A stretch of 64,000 nt of DNA from CAYWNA01 sp964459305 (GCA_964459305.1 CAYWNA010000039.1:1-64000); one strand, 5' to 3'; counted from the stretch's first letter, positions 27,096 to 35,511 are shown. Notes: generated by a model from the sequence alone, not told the origin. Translations and numbers: made by a program.

Positions 27096-29054
27096 ATGGT
27101 GCAAGAACGCCGACCAACTCGTTGGGCAATACCGCTGGCCGTGCTGGCCTTGACGTACCTCGTGGCCGTCCTCTTCCTGCCTATCCTGGGCTTCGAGTTT
27201 GTTGACTTCGACGTGAACACCTCCGTGGTCGACAATCCTTACATACGAGGTCTTACGGTTGAGAACCTCAAGCATATTTTCACCTCGCGGTGCATAACCA
27301 GCTACTATCCGGTCCGCACGTTGACCTATGCCGTGGACTACTCCCTATGGGGTCTGGACCCTCGGGGTTTCAAGTTGACGGGCTGCTTGCTTCACTGGGC
27401 CAACGCATTGCTGGTGTTCAGGCTGATCCTTCGGACGCTTCCGGGTTGCGCCCGGCCCGAGAGAGAACAAAGACGGGGGTGGTGGGACGTGTGGGTGGCG
27501 GCGCTTGCCGCAGGCCTCTTCGCCGTCCATCCGTTGGTGGTAGAGCCGGTGGCCTGGGTGCCCGGACGTGAAGAATTGCTAATGACCTTGGGAGCATTGA
27601 CGTGCTTCCATTTTCATCTCAGCGCCCAACGTTTAAGCCTGAGCGGCGAGAAGACTGGACGTGTGCTGGCGTGCCATGTTGCCGCGGCGTTCTGCTGTGC
27701 TGCCGCCTGTTTGAGCAATGCCGTGGCGGTGGTTATCCCTGCTCTGATCGTGGCCTGGGACATGTTGGCCTTGAGCGGGCCGAAATGGCGGAGGATTCTC
27801 GGCGGCACGGCCGCCCTGTGGGCGATGGGACTGGTGACGGTGGTCGTCAAAGGGCTAGGCACTGATGCCGCGCTGGCCAAGGACATCGGGGTGTTCACGG
27901 CGCGGCGGCTGATGCTGATCCTGACCGTCTACTGGAAGGACCTCGCATCCATCGCCTGGCCGAAGGACCTGTCGATCTCCTACCCGCCGGTGCGGCCGGA
28001 GAGTTTTCTGGACGTGGAGGTGATTCTCGGTGGGGCGGCAGTGTGTCTAACGTGTTTGGCGATATGGAAGCTCCGAGCACGAAAGTCGATTCTTTTCGGA
28101 TTGCTCTGGTTCTGCCTTGCCATGGCGCCAGCGGCACAGATCCTGCCAAACCACGTCCACCGCGCCGACCGCTTCCTCTATCTGCCGCTGGTGGGGCTTG
28201 TGTTGGCGATGGCTGATGGGATTAGGCCGCTGGGCGCACTGCTCAAGAGTCGGACGGCGGTGGCAGCTAGCGTTGCCGCGGGACTCTTGATCCTTCTGCT
28301 GTTGGACCTGCGAAGCGCGAATCAGGTGCGGACGTGGCAAGACAGCGTCACCATGTGGGAGAACTGCGTGCAGGTCTGCCCCGATCACGCGTTTGCACAC
28401 GACTTGCTGGCAAGGAATCTGGCACGACGCGGAGACTTGGACCGTGCCGAAGAGCATGACCGCAGGTCGCTGGAACTGGATCTCATCGACAATCATAAGG
28501 CGCTGTGTAGCCGGGCCATGGGGCTGGCGCTGTTGCCAGACCTGGGGCTGCCTGATCGAGAGGAAGCCGTGCGGATCGCGCAGCGCGCTTGTGAACTCAC
28601 GCAGTGGAAGGACATGCAGTGTCTCCGTGCCCTGGCAACCGCCCACTGCAGCGTGGCAAACGCCCAGGTCGAGCGCGGGCAATTCGCCCTGGCTCTGGAG
28701 AACTACCACAAATCGATCGAGACGGACGAGCAGTACGACGACGCACTGTTCAACCTCGTCGTCTTGCTGACGACTTGCAGGAACCCCAGCGTTCGAAATC
28801 CTGAAGAAGCGATCCAGGTGGCCGAACAGGGTTGCAAGGTACTTGAGGAGCCGACTCCCCACAGGCTGAGGCTTCTGTCGCAGGCGTACGTTGCGGGGGG
28901 GCGGCTTGATATGGCGATCGCTACGGCCGAGAAGGCCGCCCGGATAGCCAGGGCCGCCGGCGATGAAAAAGCGGTTAAGGAAATCCGCCGCTGGCTGGAG
29001 CGCCACCGAAACGGGGTAAGTGAAGATCGACGCGGAGCAGCATTCCGCGATTGA
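27096..29054 (+). CDS. TMTC-like multipass membrane protein with TPR domain (paralogue)
   Basis: A 652-residue paralogue of the protein at 10538. The N-terminal membrane part keeps the same order of motifs: FVDFDVNTSVVDN, SYYPVRTLTYAVDYSLWGLD, LLHWANALLVFRLIL, HPLVVEPVAWVPGREELL, and HVHRADRFLYLPLVGL before the TPR part. The C-terminal TPR region is shorter and more diverged. It is probably a lipid-linked sugar transferase or related integral enzyme acting on exported proteins (inference). The gene follows the MFS/spermidine synthase-like gene by 128 bases. It sits between the two copies of the promoter/riboswitch duplication. Confidence 0.85.
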   Translation: MVQERRPTRWAIPLAVLALTYLVAVLFLPILGFEFVDFDVNTSVVDNPYIRGLTVENLKHIFTSRCITSYYPVRTLTYAVDYSLWGLDPRGFKLTGCLLHWANALLVFRLILRTLPGCARPEREQRRGWWDVWVAALAAGLFAVHPLVVEPVAWVPGREELLMTLGALTCFHFHLSAQRLSLSGEKTGRVLACHVAAAFCCAAACLSNAVAVVIPALIVAWDMLALSGPKWRRILGGTAALWAMGLVTVVVKGLGTDAALAKDIGVFTARRLMLILTVYWKDLASIAWPKDLSISYPPVRPESFLDVEVILGGAAVCLTCLAIWKLRARKSILFGLLWFCLAMAPAAQILPNHVHRADRFLYLPLVGLVLAMADGIRPLGALLKSRTAVAASVAAGLLILLLLDLRSANQVRTWQDSVTMWENCVQVCPDHAFAHDLLARNLARRGDLDRAEEHDRRSLELDLIDNHKALCSRAMGLALLPDLGLPDREEAVRIAQRACELTQWKDMQCLRALATAHCSVANAQVERGQFALALENYHKSIETDEQYDDALFNLVVLLTTCRNPSVRNPEEAIQVAEQGCKVLEEPTPHRLRLLSQAYVAGGRLDMAIATAEKAARIARAAGDEKAVKEIRRWLERHRNGVSEDRRGAAFRD

Positions 29055-29057
29055 TGC

Positions 29058-29267
29058 AGACGCCTCGTGCCGCGGCAGTGTGATCCGGAACTCCGCGACT
29101 CGCTCCTCGAGTCCCTCAGTGTCCCGGACTTGATCTCCGAGCGGTGCCGATCCCGGCCGAGGCCATCGCGGACCGCGCGGTCGGACGTCGCAATCGCGGT
29201 AGATGCCATCACGGGTCCGTCGCCACAGGCCGGCGTCGCGGAACCTCGCCGATCGGTGGACCGGTGA
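29058..29267 (+). pseudogene. C-terminal remnant of a second heme/TolB-like gene
   Basis: The codons PELRDSLLESLSVPDLISE match PEFYDSFPKSISVPELITG near the end of the protein at 22516. A small deletion then shifts the frame, after which RSDVAIAVDAITG matches RSDVTIAVDAITG. The DNA continues in register into the promoter and riboswitch. It is a decayed copy, or the original end, of that gene. Confidence 0.85.
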
Positions 29268-29287
29268 CCGTCGATAACGCAGGCTGC

Positions 29288-29316
29288 TTGACACCGGAGC
29301 GGGGCTGCTGTATCGT
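29288..29316 (+). promoter_or_regulatory. Promoter of the cobC-btuD operon
   Basis: TTGACA (29288-29293) and TATCGT (29311-29316) stand 17 bases apart and just upstream of the riboswitch aptamer. The same pair survives in the duplicate at 24077-24105. Confidence 0.75.
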
Positions 29317-29326
29317 CCAGATCGAG

Positions 29327-29484
29327 CTCTGTGGAGCTGAATCAGGGAAGCTGGTGTGAATCCAGCACGGCCCCGCCACTGTGACTGGGGACGAAAGTCG
29401 CGAGGATGGCCACTGTTCCGGTTGGAATGCTGGAACGGGAAGGCCGCGGCGAGTAGGTTGATCCAGAAGTCAGGATACCTAGAG
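29327..29484 (+). promoter_or_regulatory. Cobalamin riboswitch of the cob/btu operon
   Basis: It has the conserved GCTGGTGTGAATCCAGCACG, then GCCCCGCCACTGTGACTGGGG, and the 3' box CCAGAAGTCAGGATACCTA. Weak P1 pairing (CTCT at 29327-29330 with AGAG at 29481-29484) closes it. An intrinsic terminator follows at 29545-29572, so excess cobalamin should end transcription before cobC. Confidence 0.95.
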
Positions 29485-29544
29485 ACGCGTTTGATCGCGT
29501 ACCTTCGCGGGAAGGCCAAAGTTGGTCATGTACTTGCTTGTTGG

Positions 29545-29572
29545 GCCCGTTCCTCGGAGGACGGGCTTTTTT
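29545..29572 (+). terminator. Intrinsic terminator of the cob operon riboswitch
   Basis: GCCCGTTCC pairs with GGACGGGC in a short-loop hairpin and is followed by six T residues, nine bases before the first possible start of cobC. It is the expression platform of the riboswitch. Confidence 0.85.
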
Positions 29573-29580
29573 ATTGGGTG

Positions 29581-30201
29581 ATGCGGGTCATGGCCAGTCA
29601 ATTGCTGCTCGTTCGGCACGCTGAGATTGCACCGCAATACGCCGGCCGTTATGTGGGCAGCACGGATGTGCCCGCGGAGCCGCACGGACTGCAGCAGGTC
29701 CGCAGGTTGGCAAGGCTGGTGGGATCCAGAAAACCAGGCCGGTGTTTCTGCAGCCCTCTGCTCCGTGCGCGTGAGACAGCCGAGGTGATCTGCGAATCAA
29801 CGGGGCTTCGAGCGGAAATCGACAACGACCTGCGCGAGGTCGACTTTGGCCAATGGGAAGGCAAGACGTTCGACGAGATTGCCGCCGAAGACCCGGAAAC
29901 CGTAGACCGATGGGCGGCATTCTCAGACGATTTCGCGTTTCCTGGCGGCGAATCGATTGGCGGTTTTCTGACCAGGATTTGCCGGGCCGCGCAGCGTTTG
30001 GCAGAAGATACGACCGATGTCGTCCTCGCGGTGACACATGCAGGCGTCATACGCGGAATGATCTGTCATTTTTTGGGGCTTCACTCTCGCCATTATCTAT
30101 TGTTCGACGTCCGGCACGCCACCTGCACGACGATTGATCTTGTTGGCGGCAAGGGCGTGTTGCGCGGACTGAACGAGCAATGCGTTCCAGAGAGGATGTG
30201 A
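29581..30201 (+). CDS. cobC: Histidine phosphatase, alpha-ribazole phosphatase-like
   Basis: About 206 residues of the phosphoglycerate mutase-like phosphatase family. It shows the catalytic LLLVRHAE near the N-terminus, CSPLLRARETAEVI, REVDFGQWEG and the second catalytic His in VTHAGVIRGM. In cobalamin assembly this enzyme removes the phosphate from alpha-ribazole-phosphate or adenosylcobalamin phosphate. The assignment rests on position: first gene after a B12 riboswitch and 1 base before cobU. The start may be ATG 29581 or ATG 29590; neither has a strong ribosome site. Confidence 0.9.
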   Translation: MRVMASQLLLVRHAEIAPQYAGRYVGSTDVPAEPHGLQQVRRLARLVGSRKPGRCFCSPLLRARETAEVICESTGLRAEIDNDLREVDFGQWEGKTFDEIAAEDPETVDRWAAFSDDFAFPGGESIGGFLTRICRAAQRLAEDTTDVVLAVTHAGVIRGMICHFLGLHSRHYLLFDVRHATCTTIDLVGGKGVLRGLNEQCVPERM

Positions 30202-30202
30202 G

Positions 30203-30742
30203 ATGGCCCGAATTCTCCTCGTCACTGGCGGAGCTCGAAGCGGCAAGAGCTTTTTCGCGCAGAAACTGGCCGAGTCGGTCCCAGGCCGGCGAGCGTACGT
30301 TGCGACGTGCGAACCCGGCGATGAGGAAATGCGGGAACGCATCCGCAAGCACCGACAGGCTCGCGCCGGCAGTGAATGGGATACCATTGAGGAACCGGTT
30401 CATCTGGCCGCCGCGCTGTCCGGCGCCACGAATTACGACGTTGTACTGGTCGACTGCCTGACGCTGTGGGTGTCCAACCTGATGCATGAACCAGGTCGAA
30501 ACGTTGCGGATGTGAATGAAGAATACATGGAAACGCACTGTCAGGAAGTTCTGGCCGCGTGCAACGCGCATCCCGGCACCCTTGTTCTTGTGACCAACGA
30601 AGTTGGCATGGGGATTGTGCCGGAAAACGCCCTGGCCCGCTTGTACCGAGACCTGATCGGGCGATGCAATCAAATCATCGCCGCGGCGGCCGACGGCGTT
30701 ACGCTGTTGTCGTGCGGAATTCCCATTGCGTTGAAAGGCTAG
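30203..30742 (+). CDS. cobU: Adenosylcobinamide kinase / guanylyltransferase
   Basis: A 179-residue bifunctional enzyme. It phosphorylates adenosylcobinamide and then adds GMP to give adenosylcobinamide-GDP, the activated intermediate that CobS joins to the lower ligand. The N-terminal P-loop GGARSGKS is at about residues 8-15. VDCLTLWVSNLM and VTNEVGMGIVPEN are family hallmarks. The guanylylated His of the family is expected in KHRQARAG. The length is normal. Confidence 0.95.
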   Translation: MARILLVTGGARSGKSFFAQKLAESVPGRRAYVATCEPGDEEMRERIRKHRQARAGSEWDTIEEPVHLAAALSGATNYDVVLVDCLTLWVSNLMHEPGRNVADVNEEYMETHCQEVLAACNAHPGTLVLVTNEVGMGIVPENALARLYRDLIGRCNQIIAAAADGVTLLSCGIPIALKG

Positions 30743-30745
30743 AAC

Positions 30746-31810
30746 GTGGACCTACTGGAACGGACCATTGGCAATATTTCGCGGCAGGACCAGGCGGCCA
30801 GGGCAAAGGCGAAGGCTCACCTGGAACAATTGATCATGCCCCATTGGGCCTTAGGCCGCCTTATGGATTTGGCGGTTGATCTGGCCGGGATGACCGGCTC
30901 GCTACAGCCGCGTGTAGCCCGGAAAACCGTCGTGACCATGGCGGGCGACCACGGTGTGGTTGCCGAAGGCGTCAGTAAGTACCCGCAGGAAGTAACGGCG
31001 CAGATGGTCTCCGGCTTCCTCAGCGGTCGCGCAGGAATCAACGCGTTGGCCCGATTGAACGGTGCCCAGGTTGTCGTTGTCGACATGGGCGTGGCCGCCG
31101 ACTTGGGCCCTTTGGCCGCCGCCGGCAAAGTAATCTCAAAGCGTATCGCCGATGGCACACAGAACATGGCTGCAGGGCCGGCCATGTCCCGCCAGCAGGC
31201 GGTTCGCGCCGTTGAGGCTGGTATCCAGGTTGCTGAGGAGCTAGATGAGTCGGTTGACATTTTCGGCGCCGGCGATATGGGCATCGGCAATACGACGCCC
31301 AGCGCGGCGATTGCGTCTGTGATTACCGGGGCCGCGGTTGCTGAAGCGACCGGTCGCGGCACGGGTATCGACGATCGGCAATTGGAGCAGAAGATCGCGG
31401 TGATCCAACGGGCTCTGAAAATAAACTCGCCGGATCCTGAAGACGGGTTGGATGTATTGAGCAAGGTTGGCGGTTTCGAGATTGGCGGGATCGCCGGCCT
31501 CATCCTGGCGGCGGCAGCGCGACGAAAGCCAATTCTCGTCGACGGCTTCATCTCCACAGCCGGAGCCCTGATCGCCCACGCTTTGGCGCCTGCGGCTGCC
31601 GAATACATCGTCGCGGCACATCGCAGCACGGAAAACGGACACAAGCTGATGCAGCAGCACCTTGGCAAGGAGCCGCTGCTGGATTTAGGGATGCGACTGG
31701 GCGAGGGGACCGGCGCGGCGCTGGCGATGAACCTGGTCGAAGCGGCGGCCCGCATCCTAACCGACGTGGCCACGTTCGAAGAGGCATCGGTATCGAGGGC
31801 GGAATCATGA
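30746..31810 (+). CDS. cobT: Nicotinate-nucleotide-dimethylbenzimidazole phosphoribosyltransferase
   Basis: A 354-residue enzyme that activates the lower-ligand base as its alpha-ribotide. The start is GTG, 3 bases after the cobU stop. Diagnostic segments are VVTMAGDHGVVAEGVSKYP, the GAGDMGIGNTTPSAA loop, and the C-terminal RLGEGTGAALAM, which contains the catalytic Glu. It overlaps cobS by 4 bases (ATGA), showing translational coupling. Confidence 0.95.
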   Translation: MDLLERTIGNISRQDQAARAKAKAHLEQLIMPHWALGRLMDLAVDLAGMTGSLQPRVARKTVVTMAGDHGVVAEGVSKYPQEVTAQMVSGFLSGRAGINALARLNGAQVVVVDMGVAADLGPLAAAGKVISKRIADGTQNMAAGPAMSRQQAVRAVEAGIQVAEELDESVDIFGAGDMGIGNTTPSAAIASVITGAAVAEATGRGTGIDDRQLEQKIAVIQRALKINSPDPEDGLDVLSKVGGFEIGGIAGLILAAAARRKPILVDGFISTAGALIAHALAPAAAEYIVAAHRSTENGHKLMQQHLGKEPLLDLGMRLGEGTGAALAMNLVEAAARILTDVATFEEASVSRAES

Positions 31811-32622
31811 GGGGACTGCTGGCGGCCGTGCGATTCCTCACCATTCTGCCGATACCGGGCGGATACGGTGCCGAGGAAACGGAGCTGGCTCGCAGTGTGC
31901 CATTCTTTCCGGTTGTGGGACTACTGCTCGGTGCTCTGGCGGCCTCGGTCGCGTGGGCCGCTTGCCTGGTGGCACCGCCGATGGTGGTCGCAGCGGTGGT
32001 CGTGGTCGTACTTCTCAGCGTCTCTGGCGGGTTGCACCTGGACGGCCTTTGCGACACGGCCGATGGTTTGCTCAGTGCCCGACCGAGAACGCGGGCCTTG
32101 GAGATCATGAAGGACAGCCACATCGGGACAATGGGAGTGATGGCAGCCGTTTGCGTGATTCTCATGAAATTCGCCTCGCTGGCATCATTGCAGCCCGAAT
32201 GCCTCTGGCCGGTGGTCTTCTTGATGCCGGTGGCTGGTCGATGCGCGATGGTCGTGCACATGGCCGTGTTACCGTACGTCCGGTCGGACGGATTAGGGTC
32301 CGTGTTTTACACCAACCGCCGGTACCTGGCAGCAATTGAGGCTGTGGCAATTCTGTTCGCGGCGTGTTGGCTGACGTTCGGGGCCGAAGGATGTGTCGTC
32401 GCAGGCATCTCGATTGCCGTCGTGCTCCTGCTGGCTGTCTACTTCCGCTGCAAGATCGGCGGTGCGACGGGTGACACCTTCGGCGCCACCTGCGAGATCG
32501 TTGAAACCGTGCCGCCATTGACCTTGGTTTTGTGGCCATTGCCTGTAGTCAGGTTCGACGTGATGGAAATACACGGCGGAAATCTGAGAGAACTGGTCGA
32601 GTGCCTTTGGAGGACCGTTTGA
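31807..32622 (+). CDS. cobS: Adenosylcobinamide-GDP ribazoletransferase (cobalamin synthase)
   Basis: A 271-residue integral membrane enzyme that joins adenosylcobinamide-GDP to alpha-ribazole or its phosphate, completing cobalamin. It shows the conserved GGLHLDGLCDTADGLLS, then a DSHIGTMGV motif, FASLASL and GRCAMV, with multiple membrane helices. GGATGDTFGATCE near the C-terminus is also typical. The next gene starts 3 bases after its stop. Confidence 0.95.
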   Translation: MRGLLAAVRFLTILPIPGGYGAEETELARSVPFFPVVGLLLGALAASVAWAACLVAPPMVVAAVVVVVLLSVSGGLHLDGLCDTADGLLSARPRTRALEIMKDSHIGTMGVMAAVCVILMKFASLASLQPECLWPVVFLMPVAGRCAMVVHMAVLPYVRSDGLGSVFYTNRRYLAAIEAVAILFAACWLTFGAEGCVVAGISIAVVLLLAVYFRCKIGGATGDTFGATCEIVETVPPLTLVLWPLPVVRFDVMEIHGGNLRELVECLWRTV

Positions 32623-32625
32623 GCG

Positions 32626-33558
32626 ATGAGACGCGTTGCGTATACTACCGCGGCCATCCTAGCAGTCGCCCTGATCATCGCCGTGTGTCTGCGCGGCAGG
32701 TGGGTGCCTCAGGAAGACGCCGAGGCGAGCCGATTGCGGGTCGTGTCCATTGCGCCAAGCGTAACCGAGATGCTCTTTGCGCTGGGAGTCGGTGACTGCG
32801 TTATCGGCGTGACCGACCGTTGCGACTATCCGCCTGAGGCAAGAGACGTCGAATCCGTCGGCGGGTTTGGTGCGCCTAGCATGGAGAAACTGCTGGCGCT
32901 TTCGCCCGACTTGGTCATCGGGACGGGCATCCAGCGCAGCGACGTGACCGAGGCCCTGCGAAATTCCGGGATTCGAATGCTCTGGATCAAAACGGACAAC
33001 TTCTCGGAGATGTTTGAGACGCTGCGAAGAATCGGCAGGGAGGTCGGCAAAGCGAAGCAGGCCGAAGACGTCGCGGCCGCCATGCAGGCGGAACTCGACG
33101 CCGTCGCCGAAAAGCACCAAGGTATCCCCGTCGACCAGCGTCCACGGGTCTTCGTCGAGGTCTGGCACGACCCGATCACCACGGCAGGCCGTGGATCTTT
33201 CGTCGACGAGGTAATTACCTGGGCTGGCGGGGTCAACGTGGCTCATGATCTCGAATCGGGCTATCCCACGGTGAATCCCGAAAAAGTGGTCGAGTGGAAC
33301 CCAAATGTGATCTTACTGGGCTATATGAATCAGCAAGGAATGAAAGAGGCGTTGGCCAATCGCATTGGCTGGGGCGACCTCGACGCCGTTCGATCGGGCG
33401 GCATCATCAACGACATTTCGTCCGATTTGTTGTTGCGGCCCGGGCCGCGGCTGATCGACGGAGTCAAGGCGCTCAACCGGAGGCTTTACGGCGCACCCGC
33501 GGACGAAACCGGTCAGAAGCCGGAACCGTCGCAGAAAGGGATCTCGAAATCACGGTAG
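32626..33558 (+). CDS. btuF: Periplasmic corrinoid-binding protein, BtuF-like
   Basis: A 310-residue cluster-A binding protein with a signal peptide or anchor (residues 1-21). Family features are RVVSIAPSVTEMLFALGVGD, SMEKLLALSPDLVIG, GYPTVNPEKVVEWNPNVILL and a long helix between lobes. It would hand corrinoids to BtuCD. The last 12 codons are odd: they derive from a palindromic insertion (33499-33643). The bases beyond that insertion repeat the last normal codons and then give a stop, so the original protein probably ended in DETGQK. Confidence 0.9.
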   Translation: MRRVAYTTAAILAVALIIAVCLRGRWVPQEDAEASRLRVVSIAPSVTEMLFALGVGDCVIGVTDRCDYPPEARDVESVGGFGAPSMEKLLALSPDLVIGTGIQRSDVTEALRNSGIRMLWIKTDNFSEMFETLRRIGREVGKAKQAEDVAAAMQAELDAVAEKHQGIPVDQRPRVFVEVWHDPITTAGRGSFVDEVITWAGGVNVAHDLESGYPTVNPEKVVEWNPNVILLGYMNQQGMKEALANRIGWGDLDAVRSGGIINDISSDLLLRPGPRLIDGVKALNRRLYGAPADETGQKPEPSQKGISKSR

Positions 33559-33643
33559 CCGAAGTCGCCAGACTTTGGATGCTCGGTGCAAAAGAAACCG
33601 AACTCTGGCGAGTTCGGCTACAGCGGACGAAACCGGTCAGAAG
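33499..33643. repeat. Palindromic insertion with 21-bp direct repeats (family B, copy 1)
   Basis: The 21 bases GCGGACGAAACCGGTCAGAA+G occur at 33499-33519 and again at 33623-33643. Between them lies the imperfect palindrome 33555-33621 (GTAGCCGAAGTCGCCAGACT against its partner ending GAGTTCGGCTAC). A close copy of the palindrome is at 48011-48074. In the right-hand repeat the btuF frame meets TAA at once. Confidence 0.9.
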
Positions 33644-33664
33644 TAAGGCAGGCGGACGAAAAAG

Positions 33665-34642
33665 ATGCGTGGCAGGAGCAATGGGCTGATCTTCGGCGGA
33701 CTCCTGGTGGGGCTCGTTGGCGCGTGTGCCCTATCCATGTTTTCCGGAGCCGTGAGCGTCCCAGCGACCGAGATGCTGTGGCCTTGGTCGGGAATCGTCC
33801 AGATGCGTGTTGCGCGGATTCTGTTGGCGATCGTTGCCGGGGCTGGGCTATCGGTTTCGGGTGTGGTGTTTCAGGCCCTGTTCAGAAATCCGTTGGCCGA
33901 ACCGTACGTGCTGGGCGTGTCTTCGGGTGCAGGGCTTGGGGCCGTGGCGGTCATTTTCTTGAATCTCGCGGCGCACACTTGGACACTACCGGCAATGGCC
34001 TTCGTCGGCGCGCTGGGCACCATTTTTCTCGTGTACGCCTTGGCTCGCGATTCGACCGGGGCAACCCCGGTCCACACTTTGCTGCTGTCCGGGGTCATGG
34101 TCAACGCCGTTTTGGGCAGTGTGCTGATGTTTCTTGTGTCTCTATCGTCGTCGGACAAACTGCATAACGTGATATGGTGGCTGCTGGGTAACCTGCAAAT
34201 CTTCGATTGGGGCCTGCTGCGAGCAGCCGCGACCGTGGTCGGAGTTGGATTTGCATTTACCATCGTGCTTTCCCGCGATCTGAACGTCATAACCTTGGGC
34301 GAGGAACCTGCGGCTCACCTCGGTCTGAACGTGGAATTGACAAAGATGCTGTTTCTTCTGCTGGCCTCGCTGATGACCGGGGCCACTGTGGCGGCCTGCG
34401 GTCTGATAGGCTTTGTCGGATTGATCGTGCCCCACTCGGTCCGTCTGGCTATCGGTCCCGATCATCGGCGTCTCGTTCCAGCCTCGGCATTGGCGGGCGC
34501 CGTGTTTCTTGTTTTGGCGGACAGTTTGGCTCGATCGGTGATTGCTCCCACGGAGATACCCATCGGTGTAGTGACCGCGCTGCTGGGCGGACCATTCTTC
34601 TTCTTCCTCTTGCGTCGCAGAAAGCGGGCTTCGTGGGGGTGA
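33665..34642 (+). CDS. btuC: Corrinoid ABC transporter permease, BtuC/FecCD family
   Basis: A 325-residue permease with about ten membrane helices. Typical segments are LRVARILLAI-like (MRVARILLAIVAGAGLSVSG), VFQALFRNPLAEPYVLGVSS, GLIGFVGLIVPHSVRLAIGP, and EIPIGVVTALLGGPFFFFLL at the C-terminus. It forms the membrane channel with the ATPase encoded 2 bases downstream. The operon context sets the substrate as corrinoid rather than ferric siderophore. Confidence 0.95.
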   Translation: MRGRSNGLIFGGLLVGLVGACALSMFSGAVSVPATEMLWPWSGIVQMRVARILLAIVAGAGLSVSGVVFQALFRNPLAEPYVLGVSSGAGLGAVAVIFLNLAAHTWTLPAMAFVGALGTIFLVYALARDSTGATPVHTLLLSGVMVNAVLGSVLMFLVSLSSSDKLHNVIWWLLGNLQIFDWGLLRAAATVVGVGFAFTIVLSRDLNVITLGEEPAAHLGLNVELTKMLFLLLASLMTGATVAACGLIGFVGLIVPHSVRLAIGPDHRRLVPASALAGAVFLVLADSLARSVIAPTEIPIGVVTALLGGPFFFFLLRRRKRASWG

Positions 34643-34644
34643 AT

Positions 34645-35436
34645 ATGATCTCGATTGAGAATGTCGTCGCGGGTTACGGCAAGAAGGTCGTGCTGCAGGA
34701 CGTCAGCGTGACAGCAGACGCCGGGGAATTCTTGGGCCTGATCGGACCGAACGGATCGGGGAAGACGACCCTATTGCGAGTTGTCAGTGGGGTGCTGCCT
34801 CCAGAAAAGGGACGGGTTCTGCTGCGGGATACCAACCTGCAGGACATCGGCCGGCGGGAACTTGCCAGGACCATGGCCTTCCTGCCGCAGGACTTGGCAG
34901 TAGACTTTTCGTTCACGGTTCGCGAGGTGGTTCTGATGGGACGATCCCCTCATCTGTCAAGGATCAGCTACGAAAAGCGGAAAGACGTGGAAATCGCGGA
35001 ACGGGCGATGGAGTTGACCGGTGTGGAGCATCTAGCGGATCAGATCATTACCGAGATCAGCGGCGGCGAACGTCAGAGGGTATTCATCGCCATGTGCTTG
35101 GCCCAGGAGCCCACACTGCTTGTACTGGACGAGCCAACCAATCATCTAGACATCGCCCATCAACTGGCCGCCCTCGATTTGATCCAGAGGCTCAACCGTC
35201 AGACCGGTATGACTGTAGTCAGCGTGTTTCATGATCTCAATCTGGCGGCCGAGTACTGCCAACGACTGGTCGTTCTGGACCGCGGCCGGGTAGCCGCCGT
35301 CGGTACGCCCGAGGACGTACTCACGACCGACATGATCCTCCAAGTGTACGGTGTAAAAGTATTCGCCGAACAGAATCGCATCTCGGAAAAGCCACACATC
35401 ATGGTCGCGGCCGGCATGAATCATTTCGGAGAATGA
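34645..35436 (+). CDS. btuD: Corrinoid ABC transporter ATPase, BtuD-like
   Basis: A 263-residue ABC ATPase with Walker A GPNGSGKTT (about residues 36-44), a Q-loop in FLPQDLAV, signature ISGGERQRVFIAMCLAQEP, Walker B LLVLDEPTNHLD and the switch His in VSVFHDLNLAAEYC. It is of the FepC/BtuD type. GGGGGTGA precedes the ATG, and the start lies 2 bases after the btuC stop. It is the last gene of the riboswitch-controlled operon. Confidence 0.95.
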   Translation: MISIENVVAGYGKKVVLQDVSVTADAGEFLGLIGPNGSGKTTLLRVVSGVLPPEKGRVLLRDTNLQDIGRRELARTMAFLPQDLAVDFSFTVREVVLMGRSPHLSRISYEKRKDVEIAERAMELTGVEHLADQIITEISGGERQRVFIAMCLAQEPTLLVLDEPTNHLDIAHQLAALDLIQRLNRQTGMTVVSVFHDLNLAAEYCQRLVVLDRGRVAAVGTPEDVLTTDMILQVYGVKVFAEQNRISEKPHIMVAAGMNHFGE

Positions 35437-35467
35437 GGGAGTGCCGAAGGCACGGTCCTATGCCAGC

Positions 35468-35511
35468 CCAGGGTGCAGCGACGTGAGTCCCCGAACGTCG
35501 CGCAACCCTGG
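35468..35511. repeat. Palindromic element downstream of btuD
   Basis: CCAGGGT...ACCCTGG and GCGACGT...ACGTCGC arms nest around GAGTCCCCGA. It is followed at 35591-35656 by a degenerate copy of repeat family B (GTAGCTGGAGTCGCAAGACT ... GAATCCGGCTAC). Between them these account for most of the 305-base gap after the cob/btu operon and could act as its transcript end. No gene is supported here. Confidence 0.7.
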
